Shown: in pieces, positions 34,991-45,933 of the stretch
How the letters are laid out: every line of letters starts with the position of its first letter
Numbering within the stretch: position 1 is the first letter of the stretch
Assembly (NCBI RefSeq): GCF_036785885.1
Contig: NC_092312.1
Span: 25,686,001-25,750,000 of the forward strand
Source: Coffea arabica
Taxonomy: Eukaryota; Streptophyta; Magnoliopsida; Gentianales; Rubiaceae
Length of the DNA: 64,000 bases
Direction of reading: 5' to 3'
Notes under the pieces: model-generated
The model's database searches: none
What the model saw: the letters and a program-made list of their open reading frames with translations, nothing else
Told to the model about the DNA's origin: nothing
Program-made: the position numbers and the translations under genes

Positions 34991-36600
34991 AATCCTGCCA
35001 CATTTGACAGAATCACCCTGCAAGGATGAACTCTTCTATCCCAACTTCTAATGCCCTGCGCGTTTAGTTTGACATATTGAATTCTGTCACTTTAATTACT
35101 CTTTTGAGGATATAAAGAATGAATAAGGTTTGATTAATATTGTAAGTTAGGCGAAGTGACCTAGGACATAGGCCATGTAAAGTTTTACCCTAGAAATAAA
35201 GGCCGCATAAAATCATTCAGAGAAAATGATCTATTTCATCATTCACAGTTCCCGAAAATATTCTTTTCATTCCTTACTTTTAAAAATGAAGCAAATTTTT
35301 TCTGATATTCAAAAATTGAAACTATTACATCATTGAATCCAACTTTCAATACGAATCAAACCATCAAATAATCTAGTAATAAATTTCGAGAATAAAATTG
35401 ATAGATCACTCGATCAATCCCATCACATTCACGTGACATTTATTAAATCAGAAAAGAAAAAAATTTAAAATTATAACACAAATAGGTTGTTTTTGGTTTT
35501 GGAATAGTCAGGTTTCTTTTTTGGATAATTTTTTTTGTGTACCGTTAATATATACACTTGCGAGTCTAGATGTATACCATACGTAAAAGGTTGGTATTTA
35601 AATTTAAATTGAAATGATGTGACAAGTATCTAGACCCGTTAGTGTATATAATGATAATGTAGGAAAGATTAATCCTTCATTTTTATATTATATTTTTTCT
35701 TTTTTCTTTTTGGGCTCATTAAATTTTACGTGAATATCAAGTTAAGTTAACCAAATGATACACCACTAATTATATTCTCGAAATTTGTAATCGGGTTGAT
35801 GGATAGTTAGATTCAGATTAAAAGTTGATTTCAGGAATGTAATAGCTTTAATTTTTAAATTTCAATGACGAATTTGTTTCATTTTAAAAGTGATTGATGA
35901 AACGAATATTTTTATAAAATGTGAGAGATGAAACATGTCATTTTCCTAATGATTCATGCACCAGAGGCCTGGAGGTATACATCCAATCAATTTCTAGTCG
36001 TGTTCGTCCATTACTGAAAACATAATAAAAAGACATAATTAATACTCCGTTCATTTCATTTTGATACTTTTGATTTGTTTTTTCACATTCTAAATTTCCA
36101 TTGGATATCCTAAATCGTTATCCCCGAGAAACAAATGAGTATGTTTGGATTCATTTACAAATATTAATTTTACTTACATCATAAATACGTTTCAACCACC
36201 TTTTATTTTTTAACTACATTTTTATTTTTTGTATATCTGATAACAAAAAGCGTTATATTATTCCACATAATTTTCTATCCAAGTTGCAGTTCATGAGTTT
36301 GCAAAAGGTTTCTCGTCCCGGGCACTATTGACAATAAGAACAACATAATCGCCACCCCAAGAAGGAACATCTCCGACTTGAAGTTAATAAAATGAAAAAA
36401 ATAATAAAGGCAGAGAAAATTTTCGACTTAGAAATGTGTTATTGCGGTATGAAATTTTCGACCAAACTAGAGCCTTGTGTATTTATGTGCATTTCGTTTT
36501 TTTTTTGAAGGAATATTTATGTACATTTCTATTCGTAAGATTCAATTTGTGAAAGTTATATGATAACTTATTGCTTCGTATGGGAAGTTAATAAAAATCA
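34991..36600. other. Intergenic, no gene seen
   Basis: AT-rich with stops in all frames. A degenerate copy of the TTTGGAT MITE lies at about 36133-36290 ('tttggattcatttac' to 'tttctatccaagt'). Confidence 0.4.
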
Positions 36601-36604
36601 TTAG

Positions 36605-36750
36605 AGCCTGTTCGGATTGCTATTTTCTGAATTTTTAGTAAAAAAAATTATAAAAATATATTGTGACCATATGATGTTTATAAGTTTAAAAATTGATTGA
36701 GAAATGTATTTACGGAAAACATAAAAACTTTTTTTTTTGAATAAAAATTG
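36605..36750. mobile_element. Diverged MITE of the TTTGGATTG family
   Basis: Starts 'gcctgttcggattgctatttt', contains 'atattgtgaccat' and 'aaaaattgattgagaaatg', and ends 'attgctttccaaaag'. The same order of motifs is found at 32685-32830, 42680-42820, 44908-45052 and 51262-51405. Confidence 0.4.
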
Positions 36751-37859
36751 CTTTCCAAAAGCTATTGAAAAAAATATATCTTGTTTATTCTGTTTCAAAG
36801 ATCCCATATACATTATGCATATCATTTAATTAGACAGATTAAAAGTTGGTAAAACGATCACTAATGAGCTGAGCTGTTCAATTTTCTTTAAGTTAATTAG
36901 TTAAGCGATTACCAATGAAAATTTCCCGGAAATTTATATGCAAAGAGGTTGCAGCTTCCGATAGACAATGGTGGTTTTGTTGTTTACGGTAAAAAGAGGT
37001 GAAGCACCTGTCGGACTTTTCGTTATCGCAGCCGTGCAGTACTTGAAGCCAAGCCCACTTTAATTGAATACAACCTTAATTGACAACTTCCCAGATTTTT
37101 TTCCCCCTCACACTTCCTTTTTTTTTTTATTAATATTTTTGTGGGTCTATGGGGTAGGATTTTGCATTCATATTGATACAAAACGTGCATATTAAAAACA
37201 CAACGACAAGCACCCCTTTTCCACTTCTTTTTTTTTTTTTTTTTAAGGAAGCAAAGACCGTGGTATTTTGTGTCAAAATTACTTATCAATGTAAGTGAAT
37301 CAAGTCAAGCTCAAAGAGTATAGCAACAATATTAGACCTTGAATTCGTTAAAGATTTGATGATCTAACTCGAAACTATTTTAGTATTATGCTCAATTGAC
37401 ATGAATTCAAAAATATTGAGCTCCAATCGAGCTCGAGTTTAATCAAGTCTACTGCATGAAGTTTGAGTTACATAAACTGATAAAATGAACATATTTCTCG
37501 AGTTCATAAAAACTAAGGCTTTATTTGGATTGTAATTTCTTTAAAAAATCAAAATTTTCATAAATATATATTTTTTAATTATTTTTTTATTATATATATA
37601 TATATATATACGTTAAATCAATACAGTATATTTTTGCATAAAAATTCTAAAAAATCATAGGAGTGCACCAAAGACATGACCTTTGTGTGTCTTTCGTGGG
37701 CATAAGGTGATAAGGTGGTTGAATATATGATGGACTAACCTACGAGGTTAGGTAGCGTAAGAAAGATAAACATCTACTTTCACTATATATTGGTGCAAAT
37801 TGTTTCACGTTGAAAATACCAATATCCTAGAAGTTACTAGTAAAAGAAAAAATTTAGTA

Positions 37860-38190
37860 CTCACCCCGTCCCATTTTGATAATTCTGTATTCTTTTTTCA
37901 TCTGTCTCGAATTATAGTTTACTTTCCAATTGAAGAATGTAGTTGTATTTTAATTTTTTTAAATTACTCCTATTCAATGTAAGTAGTTATTACTATAAAA
38001 TTACTCTATTTAATTAGAATTGATTTTTTTTTATCATTAATTTACGTTCTCATAAAGTTGTACCATATTTAATGTGAGAATATTTTAAAAAAATAGTAAT
38101 TTAAATTTATTTTTTTAATAAAATTAACTATTTTTTCTTAAATTATGTGAAAAAAAGAACTATCAAAATATCAAAGTGGGACGGAGGGAG
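37860..38190. mobile_element. Stowaway-like MITE, 331 bp
   Basis: Left end CTCACCCCGTCCCATTTTG; right end on the minus strand CTCCCTCCGTCCCACTTTG. TA precedes the left end and a mutated TG follows the right. Nearly collinear with the copy at 41787-42114, sharing for example 'ccaattgaagaatgtagttg'. Confidence 0.7.
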
Positions 38191-38566
38191 TGGCTTTTTT
38201 AATGAACCATAACATCAATTAGCGGAAGATTGTAGTGTTTTCTTGGACTAATCAAAAAGTGATCAGGAGTGAAAATCAGATTCGATTTGACTTGTGCCTG
38301 TCAAAAGGAGGCTAAAGCTATTATGAGTCAAATCCTGATGCTTATCCCTTTTATTTATCATTCATTCATCATCTATTAATTTCCAACGGCCGGGGTCTCA
38401 AACTCCAACGTAGTTTTCCATCATCCCCACCCCGTTGGGCCACGTGTCCATCAGTGTGTTGTAGGAATGATTTCAGTTGGTTGGAAAGTTAAACCTAAAT
38501 TCAACGTTTCCTTTACTTTTCTTTGTTTTTTGAGTTTACTCTAAAAAAACAAGAGAGATGAACGAG

Positions 38567-38790
38567 TCTACCCACTGAGTTTTGATTCAGTGGTCACCAC
38601 CAAAGGTAGACTTCCTCCTTGAATTCTAAGTTAAGGGTTCGAACTCTATGTGTAATAAAAAAATTTAAAAGAGATTTTAAAATAATCTTTTAATCTAATA
38701 AATTTTTATACCTATTAATCCTTTATATATAGTTTCTTTAGATTTCTCTATAAATTATGATAGATTAAGTTATAGAAATGTTATTGTTGC
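38567..38790 (+). mobile_element. tRNA-derived SINE
   Basis: A-box-like TGATTCAGTGGTC at about 38583 and a canonical B box GGGTTCGAACTC at about 38635, 50 bp apart, head a short AT-rich body that ends 'gttattgttgccgtaaaaaaag'. This is the layout of a Pol III promoter in a plant SINE. It is not a functional tRNA, because no acceptor or anticodon arms pair. Confidence 0.55.
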
Positions 38791-39403
38791 CGTAAAAAAA
38801 GAACTGACCAAGTCTAAATGCGAAATTATTCCAAGTTTCAACTAATTTAATCCTATAACATATTTGCTAGTATTTTATTGGAGGAGTAAGTATACGTGTT
38901 GTGCCAAAAGATGAGAAAATAGGAAATTGATGCATGATGGGATAGGACACTGACTTGCCAAAGGTTGAGGGCAAGTTTTGTCTAATAAATGGGCTCCAAA
39001 GTGTCTAAAATGTGAAGAAGCTAGATTCACTACGTTTTCATAAATAAACGAGACAATGAATATAAACGTGTTTACTAAAATGAAAATATGCATATGTGTT
39101 TTGAAAATATCTTTGCTCCAATTCAATACTATTTCTTTATTTGAGATTTCATATCAAAAGCTTGAATTCAAGTTCAATTTAATAAGTTAATAAGCATTTC
39201 TTTTAATTTTTTAAAAATGGATAAGAGTGAGATTTAGGAAGCGAGAGGAGATAAAAAGATTTGAATCCAAGACTTTTAAATCATGATTTTTAATCTTAAC
39301 TACTAAATTAACACATCCTCGACAATTATTATGCACTTAAACGTGATTAAGTTCATATTACTTTATAAGTCATTATTAGGAAATTCTTAAACTTTTTTTT
39401 GGT

Positions 39404-39838
39404 ACAATTCCATTTGGATTCCTTATTTTTTGAAAAATAAGTTTTTTATATACAATGTTACAGTAATATACAAATAAAAATAATTCAAAAAATACCACAT
39501 TCATACAATATATAAAAATAACTCAAAAAATACAAAAAAATTAAAAAAATAAAATCTCCACCATTTTCTTCTTCCATCTATCACCACCACCCCCTACCCA
39601 CCACATCCACCATTATCTCCTTTTGCCTCTTTCCTCTCCTTCCCTGCTATAATAAAATATTTTTAAAGGGAAAAGAGTGGTGGTGATAATTTTTAAAAAA
39701 TATTACAAAAAATTTAAAAACACCCCAAAATAATATTAAAAACATCATAAAAAATATCTACAATTAAAAAAATTTCATATACATTGTTATAATAAAATAT
39801 TTTTAAAATACTTCTAAAACAACTAATTCAAACGGAGC
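39404..39838. mobile_element. TIR-type element, about 435 bp
   Basis: Left end near ATTCCATTTGGATTCC; right end on the minus strand GGCTCCGTTTGAATTAG. Inner motifs 'acaatgttacagtaatata' and 'acattgttataataaaat' are inverted partners in style. The core contains 'caccaccaccccctacccacc'. Related to 34355-34990 and 49765-50033. Confidence 0.45.
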
Positions 39839-40052
39839 CAGTTTTGCACGTGGGAAAGAAGAGGAAAAAAACTTCATGATTCTTGCCAACTGAATTCCGT
39901 TTGGCAAGTAAGTTTTTTTGGTGTTTATCTAAAACTTTACTGTATCTTACTGTAGAAGTTTTAAAAAAATTTTTGAAGTGTGTGTTTTTTTAAATATTTT
40001 GAAATATATAATTTAAAAACTTTAAAAAGTTTTTTGATGTTGCTGTAACTAA

Positions 40053-41319
40053 GGGCCTGTTTGGAATCTGAGTTTTTTGGGAGTTTGTCTAAAACTTTAC
40101 TGTAGTGTACTGTAGAAGTTTTTGAAAAATTTTGTAGAAGTTTTTGTAAGGTGAAAAATTTTTTGTAAAAGTTTTTGTAAGATAAAAAATTTTGTAAAAA
40201 TTTTTGTGAGGTGAATTTTTTTTCCTTTTTTTTTCTTTCTTTCTTTTTTTCTTTCTCTTTCTTTTTCTTTTTTTCCTTTTTCTTTTCTTTCCTCTCTTTC
40301 TTCTTCTTCTTCTTCTTCTTCTTCTTCCTTCCCCCTCCCGCCACCCCTCTTCTCCTAGCCCCCTTCTCCTCTGCTCTGCATTTCCCCCGCCACCCCCCTT
40401 CCCCCGCCAGCCCCTCTGCCCCTTCCCTCTCCCCTCTGCAAGCCCAGCCCCCGCTGCCCCCGCCTCCCCCTCCCCCCGCCAGCCCTTCCCCCCGCCACCC
40501 CCTTCCCCTGCCAGCCCCTCTGCCCCTTCCCCCTCCCCTCTGCAAGCTCGGCCCCCGCTGCCCCCCGCCTCCCCCTCCCCCGGCCAGCCCGTCCCCCGCT
40601 GCCTCCTCCCCCTGCCAGCCTCCTTCTCCCGCCAGCCCCTCTGTCTCTTCCCCCTCCCCTCTGCAAGCCCGGCCCCCGCTGGCCCCCGCCTCCCCCTTCC
40701 CCGGCCAGCCCCTCCCCCGCTGCCTCCTCCCCCTGCCAGCCCCCTTCCCCTGCCAGCCCCTCTGCCCCTTCCCCCTCCCCTCTGCAAGCCCGGCCCCCGC
40801 TGCCCCCCAGCCCCTCCCCCGGCACGCCACCTCCTCCTCCCACCAGCCGTCCCCCCTCTCGTTTCCCCCTTCCCTGTTCCCCTTCCCGTTTCCCGTTTCC
40901 CGTTTCCCGCCACCCCCACCCCCTCTGTTCCCCCGTCAACCGTAGCATTGCTGTTACTGGAGGGACAAAGAAAAACCAGAGCAGAAAAGAAAGTAACCGC
41001 TGTTGCTGCATAGGTTGGGGGAGTTTGGCCAGAGAGGGGAGGGAGGGAGAAAGGAAGGAAAAAAAAAAATTTGGGTACGCCGGTGCCGGAATAAGTGGCC
41101 GGCGCCGGAAACGGCGGTAGAGGTGGTGGCCGGCGATGAAGGTATGGTGGATGGGGTGGGGGAGAAAGAAGAAGAAAGATAGAAGTTTTTTGTGTATTAG
41201 ATATTTTGAAGTGTGTAGGTTAAAAAATTTGATAAGTTTTTTTGGGTTCCTGTAGCTAAAGTTGTTAAAAAACTTGTAGCTAAAAAACTTGGCCAAAAAA
41301 CTCACTTCCAAACAAGCCC
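40053..41319. mobile_element. Tourist-like TIR element, 1267 bp, with a GC-rich minisatellite core
   Basis: Left end GGGCCTGTTTGGAA; right end on the minus strand GGGCTTGTTTGGAA; TAA lies directly outside both ends (40050-40052 and 41320-41322). Arms continue inward with 'actttactgtag' and 'ctgtagctaaagtt'. The core is (TTTC)n and (CTT)n at 40215-40325, then a C/T-rich GC block to about 40930, then 'gccggcgccggaaacggcgg'. It encodes no transposase. ORFs of 244-376 aa on both strands are translations of this simple sequence. Confidence 0.65.
40434..40805. repeat. GC-rich minisatellite, period about 121 bp
   Basis: The anchor ctctgcaag recurs at 40434, 40538, 40659 and 40780, spacings of 104, 121 and 121 bp. 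Each unit contains 'cccgctgcccc' and 'gccagcccctctg'. Confidence 0.7.
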
Positions 41320-41786
41320 TAAAGTTTCTAAAAAACTTATAACAGATAAACTTGGCAAAAAAACCTGTCTGCCAAACAAGGCTAAGGTTTTGAGGACAAC
41401 TGTGGGCTGCAACTATTGACTTGCGGTAACGTTTCAACCTTTTATCTTTTTCACCTTGGATGTAATTGGAGTAATATGAGGACAAACATTTTTACAATTT
41501 AAATATGGTTTAAGAAAACAATACATTATACATTGGTCAATTGGTGGTGGCCAAGGTCAAATTGACTTTGATCATTGATGAGGACTCCTCGTGATCATTG
41601 GTTGGCTGCTACAAGCAAAGTCGTTGTTCATTTCTTATTCATTTTGCCTTACTTCCCTTTAGATAAAGTGGGAAAGATATCTACTAAATAGAAAAGGATA
41701 ACCTTCAAAGACTAAGCATTAAATGCATTTATAATCTTACGACTTTTTAGGTCTTTAACACGTTTATGAGCCTTAAATAGCAACTA

Positions 41787-42114
41787 CTCCTTCCGTCCTA
41801 CTTTAATTGTCCTGTATTTTTTTTCATCTGTCCTAAATTATAGTCTACTTTCCAATTGAAGAATGTAGTTGTATTTTAATTTTTCTAAAATACCCTTATT
41901 CAATGTAAGTAGTTGTTACTATAAATATACTCCATTTAATGAGAGTTGATTCTTTTTTTACCATCAATTCAAGTTCCCATAAAATTGTACCATATTTAAT
42001 GTGAGGGTATTTTAGGAAAATAGCAATCTAAATTTATTTTTCTAACAAAGTTAACTATTTTTTCTTAAACTATATAAAAAAAGAAACAGAATTATCAAAG
42101 TGGGATGGATGGAG
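41787..42114. mobile_element. Stowaway-like MITE, 328 bp
   Basis: Left end CTCCTTCCGTCCTACTTTA; right end on the minus strand CTCCATCCATCCCACTTTG; perfect TA on both outer sides (41785-41786 and 42115-42116). No ORF. Confidence 0.75.
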
Positions 42115-42198
42115 TATGATTTTAATACTTAAGGAATTGCCATTGAGGGTCTGGTGGATTCACAAATTCAGAGTGTTTCATATTTACCAGTAAAGGAA

Positions 42199-42335
42199 AG
42201 GGTTAATTACAATTTGCACCCTCTAAACTGTCATCAATTAGTGGTTTGCACCTTAAACTATAACTTGTAGCACTCAAATACCTCATATTAATGACTTTTA
42301 GCATAATGGTCAAATCAGTTAAAAATTAATCAATC
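42199..42335. repeat. Solo MULE-type terminal repeat
   Basis: Begins GGGTTAATTACAATTTGC and continues with two spaced 'tttgcacc.t.aaact' motifs, the usual look of a plant MULE terminus. No partner arm was found nearby. Confidence 0.4.
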
Positions 42336-42339
42336 CTTT

Positions 42340-43580
42340 TCTTTTTGTAAAAAAAATCAATCAATCATTGTAGCTATTTTTGTCGAAGTCAACAGAAACA
42401 AAATTTAGGTACTAAATCTTTTCATCTAAAAATAGCTTGATAAACTTATTACTTTTAAATAATTAGAAAGGATTTGCCCAATGAAGAAAAATACTCTTGT
42501 CCGGGTCATGTCCTAGGGATTAATTCCTATCTTTTTCCAAAATAAATATTTAAGAGAAAGTAAAGAAACAATACGATTAAAACTTATATATTGTGTAGTA
42601 ATTTGTGGTTAATAATTTAGAGGTGCCCAGATGAATGTTTACTTCTAGTTTTTAGGTTCTACTTGTTATGGGTGAAACTCCTGTTTAGATTGCAATTTTT
42701 TGAAATTTTTGGAGAAAATATATTGTAGCGATTTAATATGTGCGAGATAAAAAGATAATTGAGAAATGTGTTAACGAAAACGTATAAAATTTTTGGTGGA
42801 AAATGACTTTCCAAACAAGGAATAAGAGAAAGAAAGCGATTTCACATATAGCATACATTAGATTGATGTGTTCAGGGCCCGTACGTAGTTATTTAAGTGT
42901 AATGGCAGAGGTTAATTAGTGATCCAAATGAAACTTAAAAATCAGGTGATCCAGTTTTGGATCACATAAAATCAAATTTTCAGGAAAAAATAAAAAAAGT
43001 TTGAATTTTCTGAAGAGTGAATTGTATTTAGATGACATCAGAAGTGCCTCAATTTGGACTTTAATTGTGATTAACTTTAGAATTGACAAAGTTGTTTCAT
43101 TCCACGAGCATAAAGTTGACAATTCAATTGCAATTGAATTATAAGAGGACCCCTTATGTTTTCCCTTTTTGGAGATAGATAATTTAGTGAGAATGAAGTA
43201 GATCATTCTACTTTCAACTTGCAAAAGCACCAATTTCACCTTTTTCCCTTTATGCAAAGCATGAAAAATTGTGCAAAGTTTCTAGAGGCAAATTTTAAAC
43301 TACATTGCAAAGTCATGTAAATTGTGGGGAAAAAAAAAGCAGCATGATTTTTGACATCAAAAGTACAAATCAAAAGACAACAAAGGTTAACAAAAGTGAC
43401 TAAGTCGCTTTTTCCTTGCACATAGGGACAATTAATGTTGGATCTTTATCTTGTTTTATAGTTGGTACTAAGCACTCCGTCCAGGAAAATTATTGATGTG
43501 CCCTTCCATCCAATTCAATAATCATCATAAACTAATCCCAAATAATCCAATGCAAGTGAAAATTATTGACTCGGACCGTC
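42340..43580. other. Intergenic, no gene seen
   Basis: AT-rich. A MITE of the TTTGGATTG family occupies about 42680-42820. The 113-aa minus frame at 42916-43257 has no recognisable domain. Confidence 0.4.
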
Positions 43581-43583
43581 TTT

Positions 43584-43744
43584 GTTTGGATAGCAAACTT
43601 ATCCCAAATAATATTTCCCTTGCATCATAAACATATTTTTCAATCCACCTTTTTATATTTCCAACTATCTTTTTATCTCACATACATCACATCACAAAAA
43701 GTACCACAATAATTATTCCAAATAATACTCTATCCAAAAAAAAC
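43584..43744. mobile_element. MITE of the GTTTGGATA family, inverted copy
   Basis: Starts 'ctttgtttggatagcaaac' and ends 'aataatactctatccaaa'. The interior, on the minus strand, has 'tttttgtgatgtgatgtatg' and 'gtgagataaaaaga', as in 7760-7939. Confidence 0.5.
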
Positions 43745-44146
43745 CCAAGATATACCGGAAGAAAACCAAAAAAAAAAACCCCAACTTGCCATCGTACATT
43801 TGAATGCATAATCAAGGAAAATTAATATGCTACATAGTCCACCTCTCCTATAAATTTCAGTAGTGTTTGCTCTTCCTATTCTATTTTATTTTGGGTTGGC
43901 AGATATGATAATGAAACATGCACAGAATTTCTGCACACATTCCATCATTAGGGGCGCCCAACTTATAAGAATAAACCAAGATTCGCCCATCCATTGATAT
44001 AATGCCTTAAGGCAAAGAATTAGAACAAGAAAGCAATTCTTGCATCGATAAAAAACTGATCCAAGTGGTAATAGTAGTAGTGTTTTACCTAACCAACCTC
44101 AAAGTCGAATATGGGTAGAAAACCAAAAGCCTAAAAACCCAAGCAT

Positions 44147-44189
<43 letters not shown>

Positions 44190-44225
44190 GATATATATAG
44201 ATATATATATATATAGATATAGTAG
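44147..44225. repeat. (CA)n followed by (TA/GATA)n microsatellite
   Basis: About 16 CA units followed by TA and ATAGATATA units. No function inferred. Confidence 0.9.
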
Positions 44226-44394
44226 TAGTAAAAGAAAAGAAGAGGACCAAAGGGTCCCCCAAGATCTTGATGGAAGGGAAGGTCCTTCTGCCTCTCGCTC
44301 TAAAAGATTTAAAAAGCAATAGAGCTTTCACGTGTGTTTGTCAACCTTGGCTTTTGTCGGTCAAACACATAGAATTCCACAAATCATAAGACAC

Positions 44395-44535
44395 GAATAC
44401 TTTCTCAGTATTTAGTAGTTAAGTGCTGCGGAGCACTTCAAAAGTTGCCGGCTTTTGAAGTGTCTTCGCAGAGTCCATTTATCGAAACACTCATACAAAA
44501 AACTGTGAGTTATGAAAGGGAATACTTTCTCAGTA
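44395..44535. repeat. 109-bp hairpin-bearing insertion flanked by perfect 16-bp direct repeats
   Basis: GAATACTTTCTCAGTA occurs at 44395-44410 and 44520-44535. The 109 bp between contains a strong stem-loop: arm CTGCGGAGCACTTCAAAAG (44426-44444), 7-nt loop, arm 44452-44471, pairing at all but one bulge and one mismatch. A weaker 'actca/tgagt' stem follows at about 44490-44512. There is no A tail and no terminal inverted repeat at the insertion edges. Confidence 0.65.
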
Positions 44536-44907
44536 GTGCCACCAAAAAGACTAACATGCCACTGCCACCTCGAATTGAATTATTTGGATTTTAAATTATA
44601 TGCACGAATTTGTTTGTTTATATTATCAACCCATTTTTAATTATTTTTTTCTTTTATATACGTCATGTAAGAAAAATACTATTGTATTCCTCTTTTAATG
44701 AAATGTTTTGGATGCTCCTACTATTTTTTTTCAATTATTTAAAGAACAAAGAGAATTAGATTTTTTTTTCTAGACTAAACTCTCACATTTGGGTTCGCTA
44801 GCAATTAATTAGACTTATATTAGACATCAATGTTAAGGATCAAATTTTCATAAATCGCTCTCGAGCATTAGAATATCTATCAAAGGGTAACGTTAATATC
44901 AGAAGTC

Positions 44908-45052
44908 AGGCCTTGTTTGGATTGTAATTTTTTTTTAAAAATAATTAACATTTTTCTTGAAACACATTTTTTAATTATATATATATATCAAATCATTATA
45001 GTATATTTTTTCATTAAAACTTCAAAAAATAACAATCCAAACTGAACATTAG
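44908..45052. mobile_element. MITE of the TTTGGATTG family, about 145 bp
   Basis: Left end GCCTTGTTTGGATTGTAATTT; right end on the minus strand GTTTGGATTGTTATTTTTTG. Interior AT-rich with (TA)n. Confidence 0.55.
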
Positions 45053-45761
45053 ACAATAAAACTTATAGCTTTGAATGGATTGCAAAATCCCAAATTAAAA
45101 ACGAAAATTTTTTATTTTTGCAAAGATTGATATTGCATTAATATTTGAGTTCTGGCAATATCATTCACCTTCATCAAATACTTGGAGATAAACCGTTAAA
45201 TCGTAATATTAGAACTTTGAATGATGTTTTCTCAAATAAAATTGACATAATTGAATTTAAACCAAGTAATCAGCAGCTTAGTTGACGGGATACTTTACTT
45301 TACATATACGAAAGCAACCAAAAAAGAAAAAAAAAAAAACCTTGTCTAATTTGTATGATTAGAAATGGTAGTAATAGAGAGTGACATCGAAAGAAAATGA
45401 AAGAAAGAAACGGTATGAGGAGTGTGAACAGTAGCAGTATGATTGAATAGGGCCAATTTCATCAACTTTCATTTCGACACTTGGCTAGAAAGATTGCTTC
45501 TAACCAAAAATGAAGAGTAAATAATAAAACCAAAAAACATTTGCCTAATTGGAACAAAGAAGAGAAGAAGAGAAAAAGGAAGAAAGAACAAAATAGAAAG
45601 GGAAGCAAAGAAAAGGGGCTGTTTGGGTCTACGCCTACCGCACAACACACAGTCACACACTCCCTGTGGGCCCCCATCCCTCCCTTCCCTCCATCCCACG
45701 TCCGTCGTCACTGTGACCAGCATTTAATAATTTAAAGAATTCACAGATTGGATAGAATCTC

Positions 45762-45767
45762 TATAAA
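45762..45767 (+). promoter_or_regulatory. TATA box of the HD-Zip gene
   Basis: TATAAA lies 172 bp before the ATG at 45934. Transcription would start near 45795 with a C/T-rich leader. It is the only clear TATA box in the proximal upstream region. Confidence 0.55.
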
Positions 45768-45933
45768 GACTCTTTCCAGTGCATTCAATCCAAAAATCCT
45801 TTCCATCTTTTATCCTTCCCAACTTCCGCGTGCCTTTTTCCCTTCTGGCCTTCTCTCCTCTTCACTCTTCTCTTTCCTTCTTTCTTGGTCTACCGATCAA
45901 GTGTTTGTTCATTTGCTCTCCTGCTATGAAGTT

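Larger units (their letters stand above)
39896..41382. mobile_element. Outer short MITE (about 220 bp) split by a longer relative
   Basis: Left arm: CCGTTTGGCAAGTAAG then 'tctaaaactttactgta'. Right arm on the minus strand: GCCTTGTTTGGCAG then 'ttgccaagttt'. The arms are separated by the 40053-41319 insertion at a TAA site. The right arm (41320-41382) aligns with the right end of the inserted element itself, so host and insert belong to one family. Confidence 0.5.

Noticed and set aside
38580..38650. Candidate tRNA gene
   Set aside because: A and B boxes are present, but no cloverleaf arms pair; the A-box/B-box unit heads a SINE.
39961..41485. Long ORFs of 244-376 aa on both strands (Gly/Arg-rich, Pro-rich)
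   Set aside because: They overlap each other in several frames and are translations of C/T-rich simple repeats inside a TIR element.
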